Part shown: positions 19,180 through 27,934 of the stretch, in pieces
Position numbering within the stretch: position 1 is the first letter of the stretch
Layout: every line of letters begins with the position of its first letter
Source: Trichomonas vaginalis G3
Taxonomy: Eukaryota > Parabasalia > Trichomonadida > Trichomonadidae
NCBI RefSeq assembly: GCF_026262505.1
Contig: NC_067204.1
Location: forward strand, 18,888,860 to 18,952,859
Direction of reading: 5' to 3'
Length of the DNA stretch: 64,000 bases
Notes under the pieces: generated by a model
What the model saw: the letters and a program-made list of their open reading frames with translations, nothing else
Databases searched by the model: none
Told to the model about the DNA's origin: nothing
Made by a program: the position numbers and the translations under genes

Positions 19180-19899
19180 CTAACAAACATGTTGTCTGAC
19201 TGCTTGAGGGTTATTTTTGTGCCATTCGAACTTGACGCTTGCAATCCCTTCAATTCCATTCAAAATATCGGAGTCGGAGTCAAACATTTGTTCTCTCTTT
19301 GTAGTCTTGAAAGCGTCAAGAAGTTGTGCGGCTGTTGTGACATTGCCACATGCATAGTAAATGTGACCGTCCAAATCTGTTATAGTCAATCTGAGATTGT
19401 GTCCTTTCTTATTTCCGTCTTGTATGGCAGCAAGTACACCCATGAAGCCTTCTTTGTTCTTTCCTTCGTCAAAGTTTACTGTAAAGGCTCGACCAGATGT
19501 AATTTGACTTCTAACCTCACGGTACTTTTCATATGCATATCTTGTTCTTTCCATGGGAGCATGACCATCCTCTGCACTACCTTTTTTCCTTCTCAAAGGA
19601 TGCAATTGTTTGTCATGTTTCCAGTAGAATCTGGCAAAGCCGTCGTGTCCTTCAACTCGAGGTTCACTAACATCGAAAGGCATGTCCATAAGACGTTCTT
19701 CTTCTAACCTCTCTAGTCTGTTTGGATAATTTGCACGCGCTGTTTCCAAATCCATTTCATAGCGAAGACCAGACAATTTGTCATAGACTTTTATGGGTCT
19801 TCCCTTCCTATATTTAAAATTCTTCGAAACTCTCCAACCATATCTTTGCAACTCTGCTTTTATTCTAGCAGACTTTCTATCCATTCTATATGGGGGCAT
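19180..19899 (-). CDS. Unknown basic 239-aa protein
   Basis: The frame is open upstream, but the start at 19899 follows the leader TTTTTATAAAA and removes a hydrophobic/Lys-rich run unlikely to be protein. The N-terminus is very basic (RMDRKSARIKAELQRYGWRV). The C-terminal half has a beta-rich pattern (AFTVNFDEGKNKEGFMGVLAA). No motifs recognised. It could be a DNA- or RNA-binding virion protein. Confidence 0.7.
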   Translation of the reverse strand: MPPYRMDRKSARIKAELQRYGWRVSKNFKYRKGRPIKVYDKLSGLRYEMDLETARANYPNRLERLEEERLMDMPFDVSEPRVEGHDGFARFYWKHDKQLHPLRRKKGSAEDGHAPMERTRYAYEKYREVRSQITSGRAFTVNFDEGKNKEGFMGVLAAIQDGNKKGHNLRLTITDLDGHIYYACGNVTTAAQLLDAFKTTKREQMFDSDSDILNGIEGIASVKFEWHKNNPQAVRQHVC

Positions 19900-19931
19900 T
19901 TTTATAAAAATAAAAAAATATTTTTTTCTCT

Positions 19932-20516
19932 TTACTTTACATAACCACCTGAAGCCATAAGTCTTTGACGCCAACCCATACCAGCTAATGAAGGTTGACT
20001 TGGTTTAGTTTCCAAACTAAACTTTGGTTTTGGTTTATCTTCAGTTTTTGGTTTCTCTTCTTCTATCTGTTTTTCGTCACTTTTCGGTTCCGCTGACTTT
20101 ACCTCACTTGCAGGAATAGTTGTGTCGTCAACATCTTCATAAATATCATATGCCATTTGTTGTTGTTTTCCTTTCAACTTTTTGTGTTTGTTGTAAAGTT
20201 TAGAATATTTCGACTCTAAGTCAATGAGATGTTCTATAATGAACTGATGGTCAGTGAAGTAAACTTTTCCATCTGTTGTCTCGAAAGCTCCTTCAGACTT
20301 CAATATTTTATTTGTGAGAGTCTGTTTCTTTTTTGAGATACTAGCCGTTCCATTTTTATGAAAAGTGACTTTGTAGTTAGGGTTTGTATTTCCAGACCTG
20401 GCACTTTCTATTATTGAATTTTTCTCTTCATCTGTAAGTTCTTTGACAGGTTTTGACAATGGTTCTGAACTTTTTGTTTGTGGTGTCAAATCTACCGTTT
20501 CAACTTCTTCGGTCAT
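19932..20516 (-). CDS. Unknown 194-aa charged protein
   Basis: The Glu/Lys/Pro-rich protein has a coiled-coil-like middle (HLIDLESKYSKLYNKHKKLKG) and a disordered tail ending PSLAGMGWRQRLMASGGYVK. Its leader TTTTTTACTGAGATGAA is the same as that of the next gene. Downstream gene is 32 nt away on the same strand. Not recognised. Confidence 0.7.
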   Translation of the reverse strand: MTEEVETVDLTPQTKSSEPLSKPVKELTDEEKNSIIESARSGNTNPNYKVTFHKNGTASISKKKQTLTNKILKSEGAFETTDGKVYFTDHQFIIEHLIDLESKYSKLYNKHKKLKGKQQQMAYDIYEDVDDTTIPASEVKSAEPKSDEKQIEEEKPKTEDKPKPKFSLETKPSQPSLAGMGWRQRLMASGGYVK

Positions 20517-20535
20517 TTCATCTCAGTAAAAAATT

Positions 20536-20688
20536 TTAGTTTGGTTTGTTTTCAACTGGTTGTTTAGGTTTTTTAAGTCGGTCTAAAACTTCCTGAGGTA
20601 TAGGAAGAACTTGACAAACACGTTGTGTAACTGCTGGAAGCCGACAAATCCATCTTGAACCCATTTGTCTCAATGCTGTATTGTTCAT
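20536..20688 (-). CDS. Small 50-aa protein
   Basis: It is preceded by the leader TTTTTTACTGAGATGAA, identical to that of the 194-aa gene 20 nt downstream. The identical leader and 19-nt spacing from both neighbours make it credible. It begins MNNTALRQMGSRWICRLPAV and ends in a Lys/Pro-rich tail. Function unknown. Confidence 0.55.
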   Translation of the reverse strand: MNNTALRQMGSRWICRLPAVTQRVCQVLPIPQEVLDRLKKPKQPVENKPN

Positions 20689-20707
20689 TTCATCTCAGTA
20701 AAAAACT

Positions 20708-21107
20708 TTACATTCCCCAAGTTTGAGGTGGTTGAGGTTGGTTATTGTTTACCCACTGTTGTGCATGGTTATATCCTCTGTTAAAGAATCTTTCACCTTG
20801 GTCCATATAGTGTCCTGCTTGGTTATAGTAGTCATTTGCTTTGTTATAATAGTTTCCTGCTTGTCTTCCTACATTGTCCATCCATCCTTGAACTTTTCCT
20901 CTTGTTTCAGGATTTGGAATAAGATTTGTTGCATCTCGTGCTACCTCCCAACCTTTCTGTACAGTTTGTATAATAGGTTGTGCTTTCTCTTTAGTATACC
21001 TAATGTACTCAAAATCTTCCTTCCAATCCAAATACACCTCTGGCTATTGTTCCCACTGCGGGCAAAAATCTGGATGCAACTCCTGCTAACGCGCCAAATA
21101 AACCCAT
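20708..21107 (-). pseudogene. pVI-like amphipathic protein, one frameshift
   Basis: The gene starts at 21107, 16 bp from the divergent integrase start, with MGLFGALAGVASRFLPAVG, a Gly-2 amphipathic helix of the kind seen in adenovirus pVI-like membrane-active proteins. The frame stops at 21009, but the +1 frame continues from about 21030 to 20708 with helical and Asn/Tyr/Gln-rich repeats (YYNKANDYYNQAGHYMDQG). One indel near 21015-21030 is implied. Role inferred from pattern only. Confidence 0.55.
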
Positions 21108-21123
21108 TTCTTATGGGTTAAAA
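21108..21123. promoter_or_regulatory. 16-bp divergent spacer
   Basis: TTCTTATGGGTTAAAA separates the ATG of the pVI-like gene from that of the integrase. Both start codons must be driven from this spacer or from inside the opposite gene. Confidence 0.5.
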
Positions 21124-22084
21124 ATGACGAATCCAAACAAGGACCCCTATGTTTCTAAAGCGACAAAGAAAGCACTCATGGTAAAAATCTTTAGTTCAAC
21201 ACCAAATGCTTGGTTTATGGATATCTTGGAAAACATTCCGAGAGTTAGAACAGATGGACCTCCATACTGGCTAATATTTGTTGGTCAAAACACAAGATAC
21301 TGTGAAGCCATACCATTATGGTCCAAAAATATTTTAGATGTGAAAACTGCTTTGACAATATTCGTTGACAAATACCATCCAACAAAACTGACATCTGACT
21401 GTGAAAGTTCTTTCAAATCAGATGATATTAAAAACTATCTGCGTTCAAAAAATGTAAACCAATATTTCATTGTCGACCAAAACCATTCTGCTCTTGGTGT
21501 CATTGACGGTTGTATAAAAATGTTAAGAGACTTAAACCAACCACAAGGTGGTGAAGCAAATGAAATGTCATATGACGACAAATATAGACACTTCTCCATG
21601 GCAAAGATGAGACAAGTTTTAAATATTTACAATAGCCGTAAACAAAAAGGTTTGGGAAACCACTCCCCCGAAGAAATGAAAAACAACCCTGACTTAGAGA
21701 AAGACTATATATTTAATAGTTTAGTCAAAAGAGACAAACAAGAAAGAATACCGGGCTTCAAACTTAAGAAAGGTGACAAAGTAAAAATAGAAATACCTAA
21801 ACGCGACCCATATGAAAATACTATTGACTATGACAACAATGGGAACCCGACAGGTACTCACCATTCGTGTTCGTAAAAATAGAAGAAAGTATACAAGAGA
21901 ATATTATGAAGTTTTAGGCAAACATGGCAAAATGTACAACACTGCAAGCAGAAGATAAAACTACTATTGTAACCTCGTTTTCAAACTTGTCAAAGTTCAA
22001 GGTGGATATACTTTCAAAGACAGTTCCTAACAATATAAGACAACTCCTGACGAATATGCTAAAGAAGTTGAAAATGACGACTAA
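21124..22084 (+). pseudogene. rve-family (DDE) integrase, C-terminus broken
   Basis: This is a Polinton-type retroviral-like integrase. Catalytic acids are D33 (WFMDIL), D92 (LTSDCESSF) and D128 in the ALGVIDGC motif, where retroviruses and most Polintons have E. D92 to D128 leaves exactly 35 residues, as in DD35E enzymes. The first frame ends at 21876, but another frame continues with a basic SH3/chromodomain-like tail (IRVRKNRRKYTREYYEV) through two stops to 22084. No zinc-binding N-terminus is visible. Its stop overlaps the tail-fibre gene's stop. Confidence 0.85.
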
Positions 22085-23370
22085 GCAATTCTATACCATG
22101 CGTAAACTGTCATGTAAGGTGGCATGTAGTCTTCACCCAAGCCTGTTGGATTTGTTGTGAAAGTATGTGAATGATTTCCTCCTGGTTCAGTTGGTCGAAA
22201 AGTCTTTTTTGCCGAATGGTTATAATCTGGAGATAAAACGTCATTGCCAGCATAATATTCTGAGTTGTATAATGGATGGTCTCGTAATGAGTGGCTATGG
22301 TCACCAGAAAAGTTTGTAGTTCCTGTATGAGTGTGCGGTGGAAGGTTTGCTTCTTTAATTTTCTTCGAACCACCTGTTTCCTTTGAAGAGTTTGCACAAT
22401 ACAAAAACCTGTCGACTATTTGTTCCCATGCACCAACACCAAACATTACTTGAGGACCTCTTGCTTCCATAGATGTATAAATAGAACCTACTGGGTTCAT
22501 GAAATCAAACATATGAGATATTATAGGATTGTCTCTTTTGAACTTAAAATATAGTGCAACTATTTCAGGTTTCTTCTGGTTTGTGTCAGAATATTTTTTA
22601 TAATATAATCTTATGTTTTCAGGGTAGGTAAAATCTTGACTATAATATTTATTTTTGTCATCTATATAATAGTATACTATTCTCGTTTTTTCTATTGCAT
22701 TATATCTTTTATATCTATAATATTCTAAATATAATGTTTGCTTTTGTTCATCTGCGTGTAGTGCTCCGCCTTCAGCACCATAGTCATAATAATATGGTGC
22801 CGGAGCTGGGTCAGGCAATGTCATATCTGCCATTTCATAAACTCTTAAATATTTCTTTTGTTCGTCTCCATATAAGTTTAAGTAGCAGTTGTTGTCTAAT
22901 GGAACTTTAACTTGTGTACCATCGTTCTTTATATAGCTTACATACATTTCATTGTTATTTTTCGGAATGAGTTTATACCGTATACCATTTTCTAAGGACT
23001 GTACCAACTGCCATCTAAAATATTTGTTTTCTTCATTGAAAGAAAAGTCACCAACAATAGTTTCAATATTTTTTGTTGTTCCAACTAAACTTTGGTATAT
23101 TTCATTGACATATGTTTTATCTGCTTTCTTTTCAAGGCTAACGTTTAAGTCTGTTATTTCAGAAGATGTATGTGTATGTCCAACGTCACTTTTCCTGTTT
23201 AAGGTTTCTTGTAAGTTTGCAATATTTGCAATGGTATGTGTATGAGTCTTATTTGCTTTCTTCTCTAACTCATCGTTAACATAAGTTTTATCTGCTTTAA
23301 GGTCTAAACATCCTGAAACCCATCCTGTATTGGCTTTACCTTTTAAAATCTTCGATGTCCGTTCATGGTA

Positions 23371-24834
23371 GAGATGCGAGTTTCCGAATTTTTTTAGCCC
23401 TGGGATGTCATAACCGCTGCGGTTTTGTAAAATTTGGGATAAATTTTGACAATCCATTTTTTGTGGGATGTACGTTTATATCAATTTGCTCGGCGTTTGC
23501 CGAGCTATTGTACAATCCTACTCGAATTCATTACGCAGCCCTGGTCACTCAAAGGCCGGGGCATACAATTACAAAATAGTAGAGTGAGACTCTTCTAATT
23601 TCTTCCAATCACAAGGAAGATCTTAGAAGAGCCTCACTCTGCTCGAACACATTACGCAGCCCTGGTCACTCAAAGGCCGGGGCATACAATTACAAAATAG
23701 TAGAGTGAGACTCTTCTAATTTCTTCCAATCACAAGGAAGATCTTAGAAGAGCCTCACTCTGCTCGAACACATTACGCAGCCCTGGTCACTCAAAGGCCG
23801 GGGCATACAATTACAAAATAGTAGAGTGAGACTCTTCTAATTTCTTCCAATCACAAGGAAGATCTTAGAAGAGCCTCACTCTGCTCGAACACATTACGCA
23901 GCTCCTGCTCAACAATGAGCAGGTCTTACCACTTTGAGAGGCTTTCGCTCGAGTTCTGATGCAGATCCCAACGCGAGCGAGAGTCTCTCAAGCAAGCTTC
24001 TAATTTGTAGCTAGAGTTTCACTCTTATGAACTGGCAGCCAATTTGAGAGACTTTCGCTCGAGATCTAATGAAAAATCAGAACTCGGCCAAAAATTGCCC
24101 AAACAGGCTTGTAATTCGTAGCTATAGTATTGATCGTATGGATGTGTTGCCAATATGAGAGACTTTCGCTCGATGTCTGATATTGCATCAGACATCGAGC
24201 GAAAGTCACTCAAAACAGCTTAGACATGTCTATTTTGACGGCATTAAATGATTTCATAGGAAATGTCTCAGTTGTTAATTAAGTTCACGTGAGCTTTTAT
24301 GAATGAAAATAAGTAAAAAAAAAGAATTTTCTCAAAAAAAATTGTGTACGCATTGAAATTTTTATCTATAAATTTAGATATGTCATCAATAATATAATAT
24401 AATTTTAAATTCGTGGAGTACACTTGGGATAATTGAATATGGGCTACCCCATCCCAACCTCTCAAACTTCCTCTGAATTTGGACAAGGTATCCCAATCCC
24501 AAAGACCTATCTGAATAAAATGAAATAAGTATATTATATATATTATTTATTTGCTAATAATGAGCATAAATCGCTAAAATTATGAAGAAATTAAAAATTA
24601 AAAATTAAAATTAGAAAAAAATGTTGATTTAATGAGAGAATATTGTATAAAAATAGAATTATTAGCTAAAATACGTATTAATTTTATGATATTTCAATCA
24701 CATTAACGAAAATCGCCCATTTTTAATTCAAATGGGCGGGAAAAAAAATAAAATTCCAAAAAAATTGAATTGGGGAAACGATAGGGGACGGGATATGAGA
24801 AACCCCATATGTTTGGGAATTTTTCGCATCACTA
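23371..24834. mobile_element. 1.46-kb Mutator-like non-autonomous insertion
   Basis: It is flanked by the 10-bp direct repeat GTTCATGGTA at 23361-23370 and 24835-24844. Its ends share a short inverted GATGCGA-type terminus (GAGATGCGAGTTTCC versus TAGTGATGCGAAAAATTCCC). A 9-11-bp duplication is typical of Mutator-like elements. No transposase frame is present. The interior holds a 121-bp tandem repeat and several inverted blocks around CTTTCGCTCGA, including a hairpin at about 24157-24212. Confidence 0.8.
23520..23905. repeat. 121-bp tandem repeat, three copies
   Basis: The unit ATTACGCAGCCCTGGTCACT recurs at 23530, 23651, 23772 and partly at 23893 with period 121. Each unit contains an inverted pair AGAGTGAGACTCTTCTAA / TTAGAAGAGCCTCACTCT. 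It lies inside the Mutator-like insertion. Confidence 0.95.
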
Positions 24835-25435
24835 GTTCATGGTACCATTCAACCCTTTCTATAATTTCGTTATCTTTTTCATCCACATATTCCTTATCCG
24901 CCTTCTTCACTAACACACTAGCCACCCATCCCTTATCTGCTTTTGTCTCTAATGTTTCTTGTAAGTCTGTTATTTCAGATATAGAATGTGTATGAGTCTT
25001 TTTAGAATATTCGTTTTCAGCTCTTGTCACTTCACTTGACATTTTATTGTCAACATATGTTTTGTCTGCTAGTTCAGGATGAGTATGTTCTTTCGTTGCA
25101 TAAGCTTTGTTAGCTCTTTCTTCTTCTTTTGCTATTGCATCGTCTACATATGTTTTGTCAGCTTTGTTGTCAACATCTGCTTTCAAAAGAAGTTCATTTA
25201 TAGGTTTCTCGTTTAAAGTTCCTTTTGTTGGATTTATACAAACAGTATGGTTCTTAGTGTCTTGAAATAGAAACTCGTCTGTCATTGGGTTTAATGTCAG
25301 TTTTAAGTTTCCTTCTTTCAATGACTCAGATATCTTAGAATAGTTTGAAAAGTTTGTTGTGTTCTTATTTAGAGCTTGCATAATGAGTTGTCGGTTGTGT
25401 TGTATTTCTCTCATAGACGCTGTTTCATTTGACAT

Positions 25436-25453
25436 TTTTATTCTAGATAAAAT
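25436..25453. promoter_or_regulatory. 18-bp bidirectional promoter spacer
   Basis: TTTTATTCTAGATAAAAT lies between the tail-fibre gene and the 282-aa gene. It shares the core TTTTATTCTA with the spacer at 7480-7497 and is nearly self-complementary, so each strand presents the same leader to its gene. Confidence 0.6.
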
Positions 25454-26302
25454 ATGCTTTCAATAGAAAAAGAAAATTCAAGAGTTGCTACAACTAAACC
25501 ATTAGATGAACTTTTTACGAATGTAGGTCAAAAGTTTGAGACAGAGACCGTAAAGCATGAAGGCTATCGTTTTGACTACCCGTTAAGATGGTTAAGAGAC
25601 CCATCCGTCACAAAAGCTATTGGCTTTCGTAGAATGAAGTTCATTTCAGAAGCCATACATGGTTTCCCATTTACGGTCGGTTTTGAAGTTCGATACTATA
25701 ACAAAGAAAAACGTACGTATGAGAAATTTGAACAGGGAAAACTTTTACAAGTTAGTTTGTTTGTAAACTTAGAAACAACTCTTCAAGCTTTTCAAGAAAA
25801 AATAAACGATATCTATCTCGAATATGCAAAACAGTACAACATTGACGAAGGAGAGTACCATCTCGATATTATTTATGACAGGAAAAATGCAACTGTTAAA
25901 ATCAATAGAATAGAAGACCTTGGAGAAAACGTTTATATTTCTACAAAATATAACAACTTGGCATGGTATAGATTTTTGAGGATGTTAAATCAGCCTGCAG
26001 AATATCCAGTACACCCGGACTTTTATGAAGTCGAAAACCCTAATGGAACATATGAAAATGTTTTCGACTCAGATGCTATTATAGTTCATGCTTCATTTTC
26101 TGGCGCCCAAAACTCTTTCTTATGCTTGGCAAATGACTTTTACGAAAAACCTACAAAGCTATATGAACCACCAAGTGGAAGTATTTCAGACTTTCAAGTA
26201 TGGTTTACAACAGATGGAAGAAAGAGAATAATTCCATTATACCATGCGTTTTACTTAGAACTTAGTTTCATATACAACTACTATCGAACGGTAAAAATAT
26301 AA
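25454..26302 (+). CDS. Unknown 282-aa protein, paralog of 18264 gene
   Basis: It is similar from end to end to the 286-aa protein encoded at 18264-19124 on the other strand, best conserved in YRFDYPLRWLRDPSVTKAIG and in YEPPSGSISDFQVWFTTDGR near the C-terminus. Its position beside the tail-fibre gene suggests a structural or fibre-anchoring partner. It is convergent with the small gene at 26307 with 4 bp between stops. Confidence 0.8.
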   Translation: MLSIEKENSRVATTKPLDELFTNVGQKFETETVKHEGYRFDYPLRWLRDPSVTKAIGFRRMKFISEAIHGFPFTVGFEVRYYNKEKRTYEKFEQGKLLQVSLFVNLETTLQAFQEKINDIYLEYAKQYNIDEGEYHLDIIYDRKNATVKINRIEDLGENVYISTKYNNLAWYRFLRMLNQPAEYPVHPDFYEVENPNGTYENVFDSDAIIVHASFSGAQNSFLCLANDFYEKPTKLYEPPSGSISDFQVWFTTDGRKRIIPLYHAFYLELSFIYNYYRTVKI

Positions 26303-26306
26303 TTTT

Positions 26307-26549
26307 TTAATACGGTTGAGGTGTTGGATTTGGTTGCCAACTAGACTGTGGTGCAGGTTCAGGCTGTTGTATAACAGGAGCTTGTTCTTCTGGTTCAGGG
26401 TCTTTAGGTATAATACCAACGAACTGACCTACTCTTTTACCAATATTTTTGACTCCGTTCCAAATTCCTCTTCCGACAGATTTTATTCCATTCCATATAC
26501 CTCTTCCAACTCTTCTGAAGAAGTTTCCAATACTACTGAAGAAACCCAT
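26307..26549 (-). CDS. pX/pVI-like amphipathic 80-aa protein
   Basis: The first 45 residues are an amphipathic cationic helix with a tandem VGRGIWNG(I/V)K repeat, starting MGFFSSIGNFFRRVGRG. The tail is Pro/Gln-rich. A Gly-2 start could be myristoylated. Small membrane-active or DNA-condensing proteins of this shape occur in adenoviruses and Polintons, and this is the likely class. Leader TTTTTACATATAGTAA. Confidence 0.7.
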   Translation of the reverse strand: MGFFSSIGNFFRRVGRGIWNGIKSVGRGIWNGVKNIGKRVGQFVGIIPKDPEPEEQAPVIQQPEPAPQSSWQPNPTPQPY

Positions 26550-26566
26550 TTACTATATGTAAAAAT

Positions 26567-26929
26567 CTAATGTCCGCCTAGTCTCTTACGTTTCCTTCTG
26601 AGTTCCATAGCATTTTTTAACTGGAGCTCATACATTCTGTTTCTCCTCTGGTAGAAAACATATTCTGGGTCAACTCCTGTGTTCGCGTCATCTGCATAAA
26701 GTTGTTTATATCCCACTTCAGGGTTTGTATAAAACTCTTTCCATCTCATATTTGCATACCATGGTGGCAAACCTAACGCAGCGTCATTTGACATGGCAGT
26801 TTGCATTTGTACATCTGTTGGCACTTGACCATAGTTTGCCATTGCAGTTTGTATTCTAACTTCATTTGGAATATTCTCTGGGTTTGGTTGTCCAGGTTGC
26901 TGTGCATTCGCTAAGTTCTGTGCGTCCAT
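26567..26929 (-). CDS. Unknown 120-aa protein with internal repeat
   Basis: The Gln/Asn-rich N-terminus contains two copies of a V(R/Q)(I/M)QTAM(A/S)N unit. A Trp/Tyr-rich centre follows (LPPWYANMRWKEFY) and a basic C-terminus (LRRKRKRLGGH). Not recognised. Same strand as neighbours, 17 nt from the next, with leader TTTTTATCTAATATTAA. Confidence 0.7.
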   Translation of the reverse strand: MDAQNLANAQQPGQPNPENIPNEVRIQTAMANYGQVPTDVQMQTAMSNDAALGLPPWYANMRWKEFYTNPEVGYKQLYADDANTGVDPEYVFYQRRNRMYELQLKNAMELRRKRKRLGGH

Positions 26930-26952
26930 TTAATATTAGATAAAAATATCTC

Positions 26953-27084
26953 TTACGAGTACATATGCTGAACATTTGCAGACATTGGTTCATCTTCATA
27001 TTCTCTGTACCTTTCTGCCACGTCAAATAAATAAATGACACAATGGAAAAAACCTAAAACAAGTAGTCCTATTTCAAACCACAT
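26953..27084 (-). CDS. Small 43-aa membrane protein
   Basis: One N-terminal transmembrane segment (WFEIGLLVLGFFHCVIYLF) is followed by an acidic cytosolic or luminal tail. Its start overlaps the last 16 nt of the methylase gene on the same strand, a typical compact-virus arrangement. Single-span micro-proteins are common in such elements. Function unknown. Confidence 0.55.
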   Translation of the reverse strand: MWFEIGLLVLGFFHCVIYLFDVAERYREYEDEPMSANVQHMYS

Positions 27085-27887
27085 TTACTTACTAGTAAAA
27101 TTTCTTTGTTATGACACTTTCTCCGGTTTATAGGACCTCTCTCATATTCTATCTTGTCATATCTAAACTCATAGGCATGTATGTCCTCTAACCATCTCAT
27201 AACGGTTTCCAAACCACTTTTATCGGATGTAAAGTAAAAGCATGGATGGTTATGTATAACGTCTAAAGTTTCTAAAGAGTCTCTCAAAGTCCAGTCTACT
27301 TGGTATTGAAAATCCCATGTGTTATAGAACGGCGGGTCCACTATAAAGAAAACATTTTCCTTGTCTTTATATTTTTCATACAACTCTGTCCAACGACATC
27401 TCACAAACTCTATACCCTCAATATATTTTTCTATGTCCTCTTTGAAAACATTTGTATAGTTAAGATATAAAACTTTTGACATAAGTGTTTCAATGTCATG
27501 AACTCTTATAGCACCACTATATAATAGTCTAGCAGATATACTATCCCAGTCTATATATTCTGCTTTTTTCAAAGCCTCTCTCACAATATTTTTCTTATCT
27601 AATGGTATACGTTCCATCTTACCTATAGGTATCTTTTCTTTTAACGCTTTCAATATATTGTTTGTGTCTGGAATATGTTTGAGACGGTCCATATAGTTGT
27701 CGAAGTCATTGCATATAATCTTTGAGTCTGGGAATATTGTATGGCACAAATGAGATATATAGAAACTTCCACCGAACAAATCTACAAATGTTAGACCATT
27801 CGGTAGTTTCTTAAGTTCTCTCAATAGAATATCTTTACATCTACTCTTATTTCCAAAGAAGGGTAACGGTGGTTTTGTAAAATTCAT
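27069..27887 (-). CDS. dam: D12-class N6-adenine DNA methyltransferase
   Basis: The SAM-binding motif FVDLFGGSF is at residues 34-42 with an N-terminal PFFGNKS motif, and the catalytic motif DPPF is at 184-187. The 272-aa length fits Dam-type enzymes. It transfers methyl from SAM to adenine N6. T. vaginalis DNA is known to carry 6mA and has Maverick-related Dam genes, so element-borne methylation could mark or protect element DNA. The frame is intact. The leader TTATTATATATAAA lies directly before the ATG. Confidence 0.9.
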   Translation of the reverse strand: MNFTKPPLPFFGNKSRCKDILLRELKKLPNGLTFVDLFGGSFYISHLCHTIFPDSKIICNDFDNYMDRLKHIPDTNNILKALKEKIPIGKMERIPLDKKNIVREALKKAEYIDWDSISARLLYSGAIRVHDIETLMSKVLYLNYTNVFKEDIEKYIEGIEFVRCRWTELYEKYKDKENVFFIVDPPFYNTWDFQYQVDWTLRDSLETLDVIHNHPCFYFTSDKSGLETVMRWLEDIHAYEFRYDKIEYERGPINRRKCHNKEILLVSKCGLK

Positions 27888-27934
27888 TTTATATATAATA
27901 AAAATGTTTTTTTCCTGAAAAGTGACAGAAAAGG

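Larger units (their letters stand above)
22081..25435 (-). pseudogene. Phage-like tail-fibre/collar protein, split by insertion
   Basis: The N-terminal piece (25435-24845, 197 codons) and the C-terminal piece (23370-22081, 429 codons plus stop) are in the same frame once the insertion and one 10-bp duplicate are removed, giving about 626 aa. It has repeated KADKTYVD(N/D) and HTH(S/T)ISEITDL modules typical of phage fibres. A C-terminal domain starts PVGSIYTSMEARGP, runs through WEQIVDRFL and His-rich PPHTHTGTTNF, and ends MPPYMTVYAWYRIA. That domain is the signature of bacteriophage collar/gp10-like baseplate proteins. The middle (about 130-280 of the C piece) is Tyr-rich and unique. It would be the attachment fibre of the particle. 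Confidence 0.85.

Noticed and set aside
19144-19707. Plus-strand 187-codon ORF
   Set aside because: Antisense shadow of the 239-aa gene, Cys/Phe-rich and without a recognisable domain.
23520-23905. CRISPR-like regularly repeated block
   Set aside because: Units of 121 bp are repeated head to tail with no unique spacers; this is a tandem repeat inside a transposon.
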